64,000 bases of DNA from Catenibacillus scindens. Its GTDB lineage: Bacteria > Bacillota > Clostridia > Lachnospirales > Lachnospiraceae. Where the stretch lies: NCBI RefSeq assembly GCF_014202115.1, contig NZ_JACHFW010000008.1, positions 90,123 through 154,122 of the forward strand, in the 5' to 3' direction. Below the pieces are notes generated by a model. It was not told the origin of the DNA, searched no databases, and worked only from the letters and a program-made list of their open reading frames with translations. This document shows positions 8,699-17,631 of this stretch, one piece after another (position 1 is the stretch's first letter; every line of letters starts with the position of its first letter). Both the position numbers and the translations under genes were made by a program.

Positions 8699-8740
8699 AA
8701 AGCAACAGTTCAGCCATCCAGTGGACTGAACCATTGCTTT
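8699..8740 (-). terminator. Rho-independent terminator of the Nudix gene
   Basis: Arms AAAGCAATGGTTCAG and CTGAACTGTTGCTTT (minus strand) pair over 15 positions with two mismatches around a 12-nt loop, followed by TTAAAG. It overlaps the Nudix stop codon. The inner sequence is a family A repeat core used as a terminator. Confidence 0.65.
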
Positions 8741-9191
8741 AAAAGTACTTTCTTGAACCCCACAAATTACTTTTCTTCAATTCAAGATATTCGTTGTAGG
8801 CTTTTTCTAAAATTTGCTTTTCGTTTGTGAATTTCAGCAGATGGTAAGCCTCATGGTACTTATAATAGCCGGAATCCACAAAATATTCTTCGCGCTGTGG
8901 TTTACTGAAATAGCTGTCCGCCATCATCAGATACCAGTGGACATCTTTGACAATCATGTCATGTGTCGTATTAAATGTGTACTGACTTTTACCGACATAT
9001 TTTATAATCGCCGCTTTAACACCGGTTTCCTCCTTAACTTCACGAATGGCTGTTTCCCTGTATTCTTCACCGCTTTCTACAGTTCCCTTTGGCAACACCC
9101 AGCCTTCATATTTGTTACGGTAGTTTTTATACAAAAGAAGGATCTTGCCTCTGAAAATAACCACACCGCCACAGCTTGTTGCCTCCGTCAT
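8739..9191 (-). CDS. Nudix hydrolase
   Basis: 150 residues; hydrolyses a nucleoside diphosphate linked to some moiety X. The full Nudix box GX5EX7REUXEEXGU is present at residues 36-58 (GTVESGEEYRETAIREVKEE, then TGV), which binds the metal-diphosphate. The N-terminal TSCGGVVIFRGKILLL strand is typical of the MutT/Ap4A-hydrolase-like group. Substrate cannot be assigned. The start follows AGGAGG, and a promoter TTGTAA-N17-TATACT lies at 9236-9264. It is a single-gene unit ended by the overlapping terminator. Confidence 0.9.
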   Translation of the reverse strand: MTEATSCGGVVIFRGKILLLYKNYRNKYEGWVLPKGTVESGEEYRETAIREVKEETGVKAAIIKYVGKSQYTFNTTHDMIVKDVHWYLMMADSYFSKPQREEYFVDSGYYKYHEAYHLLKFTNEKQILEKAYNEYLELKKSNLWGSRKYF

Positions 9192-9235
9192 CGCCGTTCC
9201 TCCTGTCTCTTTTGGTGTGTTTTCCCACTATAAAC

Positions 9236-9264
9236 AGTATACACTTTTTTGGCGTTTTTTACAA
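9236..9264 (-). promoter_or_regulatory. Sigma-A-type promoter of the Nudix gene
   Basis: Minus strand TTGTAA (9264-9259), 17-nt spacer, TATACT (9241-9236), about 45 nt upstream of the start codon. Confidence 0.65.
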
Positions 9265-9337
9265 GGCTTCATTCACCAGGTACAGCTCCGGCTGGTTTAA
9301 ATGCTTTTTTGAGAGCGCAGGTCAGTGAAAAATAACA

Positions 9338-11011
9338 CTATTTCACATAGGCCGCGAATATCTGCTGGGCCACGGGAACTGCCACATAAGAACTGCTTGT
9401 GCTGGCGTTTTCCACAAGGACACAAATGGCGATCTGAGGATCCTCGGCCGGCGCGAAGCCGACAAACCAGGCGTTGTTTCCGTAATTGTCAATCTCAGCC
9501 GTACCAGTCTTGCCGGCCACGGTGTATCCAAGGCCGCTTAAAGCTGTAGCGGTTCCGCTCTGAGTCACCTGGATCATCATATCTGTCAGCAGGGACGCCT
9601 CCGATGAAGATATAAGATTTCCATAGCTCTGAGGCATATTTTTCTCCACTGTTGTCCCGTCACTGCTCTGCACGCTGTCCACCAGGTAAGGCTCCATGAG
9701 AACGCCGCCGTTGGCTATAGCGCTGGTGATCATAGCCGCATGCAGAGGGGTCATGGTCGTATTTCCCTGGCCGATGGCCGTGGCACCTTTAAGCCAGTCG
9801 CTGTCCGAACTGCTGAGAGAAAAACTGCTCTTAGCATGGGGAATCTGGGTAGGCAGACTCTGGTTAAACAAAAGGCTCTGGGCCAGTTGGGTAAATTGAT
9901 CCGCGTCCAGGACGGTGCCAATATTGGCAAATGAAGCATTGCAGGAATTGGCAAAAGACTGAAACAAATTTTGCGTTCCGTGGATTGTCCCATGATAGCA
10001 GGAAAGTCCCTGGGTTTTGCCATTGCCATCGGACAACTGGATGCTACCCTGGCATGTATAGCTGTAGCCGTCATAGGAAGGATTTTCACGAATATACTCC
10101 AGAGCAGTACAAATCTTAAAAATGGACCCCGGTGTAAACAAACCGCTGGTGGCCTGATTAAGCAGACTTTTATTATTACTGTCAGAAATGATAGCGTCAA
10201 AATTAGCCTCCAAAGTATTCGGGTCATAATCCGGTTTGGACACCATGGCCAGCACCTTCCCTGTAGATGGTTCAATGGCGACCACTGCTCCCTGATTGGA
10301 ACCAAGGGCGTTATAGGCCACCTGCTGCAGGGTTGTATCCAGGGTCGTGATCACGTCATCGCCGGGATTTTTCTCGTTCTGCAATTCATTAATAGCCTTT
10401 CGGAGAGGATTTATGTTGGACATGAGCAGCTCATTCTCACAGGACGCCTCAAGACCGGATTTGTTAATATCTGATGTCCCCACCACATGGGCGAACACAT
10501 TGGCATAAGGATAATTGCGGATCTCCTGGCCGGAAGCGTCAGTAATCGTCTGGGCCAGCACTGATCCGTCAGCCGCCAGAATACGCCCACGGGAAGTTTT
10601 TTCCTGGAGCTGGGCAATATGGACATTGCCCGGACGGTTGATCACATCCTTGCTTTCCACAGCGTTGTAATATATAAAATATCCGATAGTTGTCAGAAAA
10701 ATACAGATAAAGGCATACATGACCACAAGGATCTCCCTGTTTTTTACACCCTTAGGCTGTTTTTCCGACAAAGCCTTTACCTGCTTTTTCTCACGGCGCT
10801 GTTCCTGACGTTTGCTTTGAGGCTTTACTTCCTGATCATACTCATCCACAAATGAATCATAGCCGTCGTCACTGCCATCATCTGAGGCACCATAATAGTC
10901 ATCGTCCTCCGGCGGCAGCTCAAAATAAGTATCATCGTCCCGCTCAGGGAACATGAAGGAATCCTGCTGTCCCTTATTGGAGCTGTCCCTGGTATTCCTG
11001 CTGTTCTTCAT
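9338..11011 (-). CDS. Class B penicillin-binding protein (FtsI/PbpA-like transpeptidase)
   Basis: About 557 residues; cross-links peptidoglycan as partner of the SEDS glycosyltransferase encoded just upstream. A long acidic cytoplasmic N-terminus (many D/E around residues 17-50) is followed by one membrane segment near residues 95-117 and the PBP dimerisation region. The transpeptidase domain contains SxxK as SIFK, SxN as SCN and KTG in VAGKTGTAEI. The acidic cytoplasmic extension is longer than in most class B PBPs. The start is uncertain: ATG 11011 overlaps the ftsW-like gene by 38 nt and has only a weak GTGAGG site, so a later ATG is possible. It ends a division and wall block beginning with zapA. 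Confidence 0.9.
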   Translation of the reverse strand: MKNSRNTRDSSNKGQQDSFMFPERDDDTYFELPPEDDDYYGASDDGSDDGYDSFVDEYDQEVKPQSKRQEQRREKKQVKALSEKQPKGVKNREILVVMYAFICIFLTTIGYFIYYNAVESKDVINRPGNVHIAQLQEKTSRGRILAADGSVLAQTITDASGQEIRNYPYANVFAHVVGTSDINKSGLEASCENELLMSNINPLRKAINELQNEKNPGDDVITTLDTTLQQVAYNALGSNQGAVVAIEPSTGKVLAMVSKPDYDPNTLEANFDAIISDSNNKSLLNQATSGLFTPGSIFKICTALEYIRENPSYDGYSYTCQGSIQLSDGNGKTQGLSCYHGTIHGTQNLFQSFANSCNASFANIGTVLDADQFTQLAQSLLFNQSLPTQIPHAKSSFSLSSSDSDWLKGATAIGQGNTTMTPLHAAMITSAIANGGVLMEPYLVDSVQSSDGTTVEKNMPQSYGNLISSSEASLLTDMMIQVTQSGTATALSGLGYTVAGKTGTAEIDNYGNNAWFVGFAPAEDPQIAICVLVENASTSSSYVAVPVAQQIFAAYVK

Positions 11012-12326
11012 AGATCTGTGCCTCACTTTCTTTCTGTTTTAACAGGTATAGGCCCTGAATCACCGCAAAGGTAATGATCGTTGATAAAATGGAACTTCCG
11101 CCGTAGCTGATCAGCGGCAGGGTAACACCGGTATGGGGAATAAATTTGATCACACCGCCCACCGTCAAAAAAAGCTGAAAAGCGTAGGCCGCACTCAGGC
11201 CGATGGCCAGAAGTTTATAAAAAGGCCGGGTCAATTGAAGAGAAATATTGATAAACATAATAAAGCAGCTAATATATACCAGGAGTATACAGATGGCAAA
11301 CAGGCCGCCAAGTTCCTCGCAGATGGCAGAGAAAATGAAATCCGATTCCACGATAGGAATATCTGTGGGAACTCCCTGGTAAAGCCCCATGCCAAACCAC
11401 CCGCCGGTACCGATAGCGAAAAGAGACTGTGCAATCTGATAGCCTGTATTCTCATAATCAGACCATGGATTAAGCCACACCCGGACTCTGACCCGGACAT
11501 GGCTAAATAGCCTGTAAGCTACCACCGATGCCGCCGCCAGCCCGCCGAATCCAATAGCCAGATACCTGGCTTTCTGACTGGCCACATAGACCAGAACAAG
11601 ATAAGTCATAAAAAAGATTACCGCAGCACCAAGGTCATTTTCCGCCACCAGGATAAGAACAAAGGCGGCGGCAAAAATGGAGACAAACACCAGATACTTA
11701 AAGTCCGTCCGGCGGCAGAGCATCGCCGCGGCAAAAAACACGAAAATAACTTTCGCCAGCTCTGACGGCTGAAGACCGATGGGGCCGATCTGTATCCAGT
11801 TGGTAGCGCCGTTGGCTGAACGGCCGACAACGAAGACAGACGCCAGGACAAGAAGACACAAAACGCCGTAGACAATACCGAAACGCTCCAGCGTCCTTAC
11901 CTTGGCAATAATTACCGGAATCACCAGAGCTACAGCCACACCAGCGACGGCAATACAAAACTGGCGGATCGCCAGATCAAAGTCCAGCCGGGTCAGCATG
12001 ACAAAGCCGATCATCATTAAAAAGCACATATTATTTACAAGCAGCCGGCTGGCATGCTTATATATGGAACTGTACAGTCCAAGGGTGACGATAAAAAAGG
12101 CCACCTGAAAAATATAAAAGGCCAGCACAGCCAGAGTACGCTCATTGAGAAAAATCAGCAGATAGCACACAAAATGTATAAAGAACATAAGAATATTCTG
12201 GGTCATATACACAGACCCCCGGTCCCAGGCATGCTTCGACCGAAACACTGTAAAACATTTCATAGCATAAACCGCCGCCAGTATAATGAGCAGATATCTG
12301 GAAAGCTGTGTCATTAAATTAACCAT
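10974..12326 (-). CDS. SEDS family peptidoglycan polymerase (FtsW/RodA/SpoVE)
   Basis: 450 residues with about ten to eleven membrane segments. Family landmarks include PIGLQPSELAKV, AENDLGAAVIF and the C-terminal TGVTLPLISYGGSS. SEDS proteins polymerise lipid II and pair with a class B PBP, here the overlapping downstream gene, as in FtsW-PbpA loci. Whether it serves division, elongation or sporulation cannot be decided from sequence. The start follows AGGTGAC and lies 11 nt after the U32 peptidase stop, so the genes are cotranscribed. Confidence 0.93.
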   Translation of the reverse strand: MVNLMTQLSRYLLIILAAVYAMKCFTVFRSKHAWDRGSVYMTQNILMFFIHFVCYLLIFLNERTLAVLAFYIFQVAFFIVTLGLYSSIYKHASRLLVNNMCFLMMIGFVMLTRLDFDLAIRQFCIAVAGVAVALVIPVIIAKVRTLERFGIVYGVLCLLVLASVFVVGRSANGATNWIQIGPIGLQPSELAKVIFVFFAAAMLCRRTDFKYLVFVSIFAAAFVLILVAENDLGAAVIFFMTYLVLVYVASQKARYLAIGFGGLAAASVVAYRLFSHVRVRVRVWLNPWSDYENTGYQIAQSLFAIGTGGWFGMGLYQGVPTDIPIVESDFIFSAICEELGGLFAICILLVYISCFIMFINISLQLTRPFYKLLAIGLSAAYAFQLFLTVGGVIKFIPHTGVTLPLISYGGSSILSTIITFAVIQGLYLLKQKESEAQIYEEQQEYQGQLQ

Positions 12327-12337
12327 AAGTCACCTGC

Positions 12338-14707
12338 CTATTCTACGCCCCGGTTAAAGTGACCGCGGGTAAAGTCTTTAAATATGTTTGCCCTGGGATT
12401 TTCTAAAATTCTCCGGATCATCTCAGGGGTTTCAAAAGTAAAATTAAATCTGACCGCCGCCGGCTGCAGACGGCCCACCTTATCCTCCATATCATAAAGG
12501 ACCATGGGAAGACTGTTGTAGATCAGATTGTAGCAGTGGGAACAGACGGTGCGCACAGGAAAACTCTTACCGTATCGGTCTTTCAGCGAAAGCTCCCTGG
12601 GTGAATGGATACACTTCACTGTATTTTTATACAGGCACTGAGCAGTCACCATTAAAGGCATATACCCGTAGACAATCAGCTCACCGCCCCGGTAACAATC
12701 CTTCAAAAGCTCGGAATAATTCAGCTCCAAGGGCAGAGTTTCCCTGATTACGCCCAAGCTAAAATAATAATTCCGGGCACTGTGGTTCATAATGTAGAGG
12801 CTGGAATCGGACAGAATAAATCCGCTATTTTCCAACAACCCCTGTCCTTGTATAAACTCAAGGCTCTCCATATTACGCACAAGATATCCGTCCGGAGAAC
12901 ACTTTCTTAGTGTTTCTACGTATCCTTCCCACAGTTTTTGGCTGTTTTCCCGAAAAATGTGAGGCATGGCAATGACCGCTTTCTTTTTGGCATCCCGGAT
13001 CTTCGCCACAGCATCTTCCCCGGCAGGACTGTCCATAAGCCAGGATTCCAGATAAATCTGGTCAAAATCTCCATATTTTAACAGGGTATCCACCATATCC
13101 AGCCGGCTGACAAGAGCTGTGCGCAAAGGCTTTTCGCCCCGGCTGTATGACTGTCTCTCAATCTTCCCGGAGATTGTCAGCGCCGCGCCGTCTGTACCTC
13201 TTAAATAGGGCTTGAGCATAGCCTCCGTCAGTGCTTCGATTCCCTCCCGGCGCAGATGGTTAATGGCCGTCAGCGGCAGATAGGCGTCCTCATCCATATA
13301 GATATCAAGGCTGTCCACATAAAAAGGCGTATTTCCAGTTTTTTTCAGCTTTTGGGAAACAACTTCTCTCGTAAGCGGCTGACTGGCAGCTTTCTCTGCC
13401 ACGGGCCCCTCTACCTCCACTTTACAGTCACGGCATTCTAATTGGATTTTAGCAGGTAAATCTTTCAAAAGTGTGAATGAAACATAAATTTTTTCTTGAT
13501 TTTTAACAGAAAAAAAACGATCCTGAATATCCCGCATAAGTGCCGAATTATACAGACGGTACACTTTGGATTTAGGTGATACGGCTGTGCCGAAAGATAT
13601 GGAGACCTTCTGCCCAGGGCTATAATCCCGGTTCAGCGTCACCGTATGCTTATCTCCCGCCTTTTCCGCCATAAGGACATCTCCTGCGTTTAACGCTGTA
13701 TCGGCTATAAAGATAATGTTTCCTCCCTGGCACTGGCTGACTGTCCCCACCAGACTTCCTCTATGGTTAGGGCGGGCCAGGGCCATCATGTTCCGGCCAT
13801 TGCGCTGCTTATAATAACCGGAAGAAAAGCCGCCCCTGCAGTAGAGATCTTCCAGAGCGCGCAAATCTTTCGGGTCGACAGCATAGTTTTCTCTGCCCTT
13901 TTTCAGATATATATCTGCGTACTTCCGATACAAATAAGAGACAAAGGCGGCATATTCCGGCCGCTTCATCCGCCCCTCGATTTTAAATGAATCAATGCCC
14001 GCCTCACAGAGCATGGGGATATGCTCCAGGGTACAGAGATCTTTAGGACTTAAAAGATAGTTTTCCCCCTTGGTTCCCAGCATTTTCTTTTCTTCATAAA
14101 GAGTATAGGGCAGACGGCAGGGCTGGGCACACCGCCCTCGGTTTCCGCTCCGTCCCCCAAGCATACTGCTGAAAAGACACTGTCCGGAATAACAATAGCA
14201 TAGGGCGCCATGGACAAAGCATTCAATCTCACCGCCAAAAGTATCTTTTATATGACGAATCTCCTCGATCCCCAATTCTCTGGCCAGCACAATCCGCTTA
14301 ACCCCCAGGGCCTTTAGGGACTTTACATGGCCAGGAGAAACGACGGTCATCTGGGTGCTGGCATGAATGGGCAAATCGGGAAACCACTCCCGTATCCGGC
14401 ACAAAGCTCCCATATCCTGAACAAGTACGGCGTCCAGCCCCCGCTCGTACAGAGGCGCCAGATAAGGATAGAGCTTGGTATTTAGTTCCTCCTCCTTCAG
14501 CAGCGTATTCACTGTCAAATATAGCCGCTTCCCGTGAATATGGGCGTAGTCTATAGCCGAGAGAAGTCCCGCAATATCCGGGTTATCGGCGTATGCTCTC
14601 GCCCCGAAGGCCGGTCCGCCCATATAAACCGCGTCGGCTCCGGCCATAAAAGCCCCGGTCATTCCCTCAAGGGAACCTGCCGGCGCAAGGATTTCAATAT
14701 TTTTCAT
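12338..14707 (-). CDS. U32 family peptidase (RlhA-like, with DUF3656-type C-terminal region)
   Basis: 789 residues from MKNIEILAPAGSLEGM; CAGGAGATAA upstream selects this start over longer ones that translate repeat DNA. The U32 signature E-C-F-V-H-G-A-L-C-Y-C-Y-S-G-Q-C and the later CAQPCR cysteine cluster are clear (about residues 160-205); these cysteines bind an Fe-S cluster in RlhA/TrhP-type proteins, which hydroxylate 23S rRNA or tRNA. The long C-terminal half corresponds to the extra DUF3656 region in larger members. Despite the name, RNA modification is the better-supported role for this group. It sits between zapA and the ftsW-like gene, with a family A repeat upstream. Confidence 0.88.
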   Translation of the reverse strand: MKNIEILAPAGSLEGMTGAFMAGADAVYMGGPAFGARAYADNPDIAGLLSAIDYAHIHGKRLYLTVNTLLKEEELNTKLYPYLAPLYERGLDAVLVQDMGALCRIREWFPDLPIHASTQMTVVSPGHVKSLKALGVKRIVLARELGIEEIRHIKDTFGGEIECFVHGALCYCYSGQCLFSSMLGGRSGNRGRCAQPCRLPYTLYEEKKMLGTKGENYLLSPKDLCTLEHIPMLCEAGIDSFKIEGRMKRPEYAAFVSYLYRKYADIYLKKGRENYAVDPKDLRALEDLYCRGGFSSGYYKQRNGRNMMALARPNHRGSLVGTVSQCQGGNIIFIADTALNAGDVLMAEKAGDKHTVTLNRDYSPGQKVSISFGTAVSPKSKVYRLYNSALMRDIQDRFFSVKNQEKIYVSFTLLKDLPAKIQLECRDCKVEVEGPVAEKAASQPLTREVVSQKLKKTGNTPFYVDSLDIYMDEDAYLPLTAINHLRREGIEALTEAMLKPYLRGTDGAALTISGKIERQSYSRGEKPLRTALVSRLDMVDTLLKYGDFDQIYLESWLMDSPAGEDAVAKIRDAKKKAVIAMPHIFRENSQKLWEGYVETLRKCSPDGYLVRNMESLEFIQGQGLLENSGFILSDSSLYIMNHSARNYYFSLGVIRETLPLELNYSELLKDCYRGGELIVYGYMPLMVTAQCLYKNTVKCIHSPRELSLKDRYGKSFPVRTVCSHCYNLIYNSLPMVLYDMEDKVGRLQPAAVRFNFTFETPEMIRRILENPRANIFKDFTRGHFNRGVE

Positions 14708-14727
14708 ATATTTATCTCCTGAATAAA

Positions 14728-14822
14728 GTAACTGTTCAGTCCGCCTATTCCTGATGACTGACAGGAATGAATTAAGGAAGCAACTGTCTGGCCGTGCCAT
14801 TCCTGATGGCTGAACTGTTGCT
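14728..14822. repeat. Dispersed repeat, family A, inverted pair
   Basis: GTAACTGTTCAGTCCGCC at the left end and CCTGATGGCTGAACTGTTGCT at the right end are inverted copies of the family A core, with a further ATTCCTGATGACTG in between. The intergenic gap between zapA and the U32 gene is almost entirely this element. A transcript could fold as one long hairpin. Confidence 0.7.
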
Positions 14823-14862
14823 GAAAAAAAGTGCTGCATACAAAACATGCAACACCCCAAAA

Positions 14863-15264
14863 CTATTTATGGTAAGCTTTCGTCTCAAGCTTGACGATCT
14901 GCTTTTGCAGCTCATTGATCTCCGCTTTAAGATTTTCAATCTCTTTTCCGGCTTCCTCAAGACGGATCTGGGACGAAATCAATTCATGTTTGAGATCATA
15001 TTCAACTTTATCCTTATCCTCCATATCCTGTTCCAACAACTCAATCTGGCTTTTTGCCTTATAGTAGTCGTCAGCCATATTAAGTTCCAGAAGGATCTTT
15101 TGCATATCTGAATTAAGTCGGCGATAGTTGGGGGTATCGTTAAGCTCGGCCATTTTATTATTTATATATAAAGCGATCTTCTGAAGATACTCTTCGCCTT
15201 CGTAGCCGCTGAGAGTATAAACTTTACCGCCGATCACTACCTGTATATCTGTTTTTGATGACAT
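14863..15264 (-). CDS. zapA: Cell division protein ZapA
   Basis: 133 residues; ZapA dimers stabilise FtsZ protofilament bundles at the division ring. The N-terminal globular part (about 5-65) has the family pattern: VVIGGKVYTLSG, then EEYLQKIALYINNKM, then a helix ending in ILLELNMADDYYKAK. The remainder (about 70-130) is a long heptad-rich coiled coil. Start follows TAGGAGG. It lies between ruvB and the U32/FtsW/PBP genes, an arrangement that fits a division role. Confidence 0.92.
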   Translation of the reverse strand: MSSKTDIQVVIGGKVYTLSGYEGEEYLQKIALYINNKMAELNDTPNYRRLNSDMQKILLELNMADDYYKAKSQIELLEQDMEDKDKVEYDLKHELISSQIRLEEAGKEIENLKAEINELQKQIVKLETKAYHK

Positions 15265-15430
15265 TAAGCAGTCCTCCTAACCCTTTTTCTTCCTGAATAA
15301 TTACTGTTCATCCGGTGAACAGCAACCCTGAATATACTTTATTATAAACGATACTTTAAAAAAGCACAAGACCGAAACTCTCAACTTCCCAATACCCCTG
15401 AACAGGTAGATACGCCTGTTTTGCCGGCCA

Positions 15431-16429
15431 TTACTGGGGCGGTTTTCTCCCAAAATGCTCATAAGCCGCCGATGTCAGTGTTCTGCCTCTGGGCGTCCGG
15501 GACAGCAGACCGTTTTTAATCAGATAAGGCTCATAGACATCTTCCAGGGTGGATGCATCCTCGCCAATAGCCGCCGCCAGCGTATCCAATCCCACCGGTT
15601 TGCCGTCAAAGCGATCCATCATAGTCAGGATAATCGAACGGTCAATATGATCAAGCCCTAGCGAATCAATTTCAAGAAGATCAAGGGCTTGTGCCGCGAT
15701 TGCCCCAGTAATCGCTCCGTCATAGCGCACCTGAGCATAATCCCGCACCCGTTTTAAAAGCCGGTTAGCCAGACGGGGCGTGCCTCTGGAACGCCGGGCC
15801 AGCTCCAGGGCGCCGTTGGCGTCAATATCCACATGGAGAAGATTTGCCGAGCGGCATATGATCTGGCTTAGCTCCTCCGGGCTGTAAAACTCAAGGCGGC
15901 TGACAACTCCAAACCGGTCTCTCAAAGGCGCTGTCAGAAGGCCGGCCCGGGTCGTGGCACCCACCAAGGTGAATCTTGGAAGATCCAGGCGCACAGACCG
16001 GGCTGTGGCCCCCTTCCCAATCATAATGTCAATGGCAAAGTCTTCCATGGCAGGGTAGAGAACCTCCTCCACCTGACGATTCAGGCGATGGATCTCATCA
16101 ATAAACAGCAGATCCCCCTCTGACAAACTGTTTAAAACAGCGGCAATCTCTCCGGGCTTCTCAATAGCCGGTCCGCTGGTCACCTTTAAATTCACGTGCA
16201 TCTCATTGGCAATGATCCCGGCCAGAGTTGTCTTTCCTAGTCCGGGAGGGCCGTAAAACAGCACATGATCCAGTGGTTCCTGGCGCTGCCGGGCCGCCTC
16301 TATATAGATTTTTAACGTCTCCTTGGCCTTAGTCTGCCCGATATAGTCTTTGAGCATCTTCGGCCTGAGATTATTTTCAATTTTAATATCTTCTTCGACA
16401 AGTTCTGTTGTTATAATCCGCCGATTCAT
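15431..16429 (-). CDS. ruvB: Holliday junction branch migration ATPase RuvB
   Basis: 332 residues, standard length. AAA+ motor that drives branch migration with RuvA. Walker [10 protein letters not shown] (about 57-65), Walker [11 protein letters not shown], sensor 1 GATTRAG and arginine-finger region LRDRFG are all present, followed by the C-terminal winged helix (TPRGRTLT). The start has GGAGG 5 nt upstream. It is downstream of ruvA with a 270-nt gap occupied by a family B repeat; ruvA and ruvB are usually closer. Confidence 0.97.
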   Translation of the reverse strand: MNRRIITTELVEEDIKIENNLRPKMLKDYIGQTKAKETLKIYIEAARQRQEPLDHVLFYGPPGLGKTTLAGIIANEMHVNLKVTSGPAIEKPGEIAAVLNSLSEGDLLFIDEIHRLNRQVEEVLYPAMEDFAIDIMIGKGATARSVRLDLPRFTLVGATTRAGLLTAPLRDRFGVVSRLEFYSPEELSQIICRSANLLHVDIDANGALELARRSRGTPRLANRLLKRVRDYAQVRYDGAITGAIAAQALDLLEIDSLGLDHIDRSIILTMMDRFDGKPVGLDTLAAAIGEDASTLEDVYEPYLIKNGLLSRTPRGRTLTSAAYEHFGRKPPQ

Positions 16430-16450
16430 AACATCCTCCAGCTTTCATAG

Positions 16451-16637
16451 TATGAGACAAGCGACAAAAGGTCATGCGGGCTGCGCTTGCGCAGGCAAGC
16501 ATGGCTTTGTGGCGCGCAAAACACCGAAAAGCAGTCATTTTTCGCAGAAAAATGAGCGGATTTGAGGTGTTTTTAGGATTGCGGGAGTACGAAGTGCGGA
16601 GCAATCCGTGTCTCATGCCCATTTGTCGGGCAACTCA
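16451..16637. repeat. Dispersed structured repeat, family B, copy 1
   Basis: Starts TATGAGACAAGC and has GACAAAAGGTCATG, a CTGCGCTTGCGCAG palindrome, a CATTTTTC-GCA-GAAAAATG hairpin and a GGATTGC-N-GCAATCC hairpin. It then has the complementary end TGTCTCAT and a tail GCCCATTTGTCGGGCAACTCAT. The ends ATGAGACA and TGTCTCAT pair over 8 bp. Related copies are at 49595-49743 and, inverted and shorter inside, at 56853-56954. It fills the ruvA-ruvB gap. No coding sequence is credible here. Confidence 0.8.
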
Positions 16638-16699
16638 TAGTATATTGATCAGCGACGGCAACCCGCTCCCCGGCGCTGCTCCCTCTTTAAAAAGGGGTG

Positions 16700-17308
16700 T
16701 CACAGAGTCAACACTTGCTTCAATGCCGCTTTCAAAATAGCGTCACTGGTCATCTGGGGCGTAATCTGGCACCGGGAAAGAGCCTGGAGTGCCTGGGTCT
16801 GGCTGTAGCCCAAAGCCACCATAGCCAGAAGAGCTTCATTTTTACTTTCTGAGGCGCCGTCCTCCAAATCCACCGGCGCAGCGGCGGCTTCTTCCAGGGA
16901 ATCTTCCAGATGTATTTTATCTTTAAGCTCAATAATCAACTTTTGTGCCGTCTTTCTTCCGATCCCCGGCGCGCTGGATATGGTCTTGACATCTTCCGAC
17001 AAAATGGCAAAGCGCAGGGCATCGGGGGAAATGGTGGACAGTATCCCCAAAGCTCCCTTTGGGCCGATACCATTGACCGTGATCAGAAGACGAAATATAG
17101 TCAGGTCATCCCGGTTCAGAAAGCCGTACAGACACAAATTATCTTCCCGCACATACAGGTATGTATAAATTTTAACCTCACTCCCACGGGGCGGCATCTG
17201 GCTGAGTACTGAGGCGGGGACAAACACTTCATAGCCCATTCCGTTATGTTCCAGGATAACGGAATCTGCCCGGATCTGATCAATCTGGCCTTTAATATAT
17301 GCGATCAT
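16700..17308 (-). CDS. ruvA: Holliday junction DNA helicase subunit RuvA
   Basis: 202 residues from MIAYIKGQIDQI; the start at 17308 follows AAGGAG by 6 nt. The OB-fold domain (1-65) and the two helix-hairpin-helix motifs (LITVNGIGPKGAL and SAPGIGRKTAQKL, about 70-130) are followed by an acidic linker and the C-terminal domain III that contacts RuvB. It recognises the four-way junction and loads RuvB rings. A strong promoter TTGACT-N17-TATAAT lies about 45 nt upstream. Confidence 0.96.
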   Translation of the reverse strand: MIAYIKGQIDQIRADSVILEHNGMGYEVFVPASVLSQMPPRGSEVKIYTYLYVREDNLCLYGFLNRDDLTIFRLLITVNGIGPKGALGILSTISPDALRFAILSEDVKTISSAPGIGRKTAQKLIIELKDKIHLEDSLEEAAAAPVDLEDGASESKNEALLAMVALGYSQTQALQALSRCQITPQMTSDAILKAALKQVLTL

Positions 17309-17349
17309 AGAATTCTCCTTTTTCATTCAGCTAATCAAACATCAGTTCT

Positions 17350-17378
17350 ATTATATGGGATTTCCTCCGGGAAGTCAA
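17350..17378 (-). promoter_or_regulatory. Sigma-A-type promoter of ruvA
   Basis: Minus strand TTGACT, 17-nt spacer, TATAAT, a near-consensus promoter 42 nt before the ruvA start. Confidence 0.75.
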
Positions 17379-17461
17379 CCACCGCCAGACGCCGTCAGAG
17401 ATTTCAAACAACCGTTCAGCCATCAGGAAGAAGACAGCCTAAACTGTTATGATTTCGGTCC

Positions 17462-17490
17462 TTGTGTTTCCCTCTTATATCTTCTATAAT
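17462..17490 (+). promoter_or_regulatory. Sigma-A-type promoter of the YprB-like gene
   Basis: TTGTGT (17462-17467), 17-nt spacer, TATAAT (17485-17490). The leader is about 140 nt. Confidence 0.6.
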
Positions 17491-17631
17491 AAATGACAGG
17501 TCGCACCGCTGCCCCTTAAATTATTTCAACCGGGCTTTTTCGGGGTACGGAGAAAACGATTTCCATTGTAAAAATGCCGCCATTTCACCAATTTTCTGCT
17601 TTTACAGCGGACACTCACACCGGAGGTCTTT

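Larger units (their letters stand above)
17309..17631. other. Divergent intergenic region ruvA / YprB-like gene
   Basis: 323 nt without a gene. It holds the ruvA promoter (17350-17378, minus), a family A core (CCGTTCAGCCATCAGGAAG near 17412-17430) and the promoter of the plus-strand exonuclease gene (17462-17490). Confidence 0.6.
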
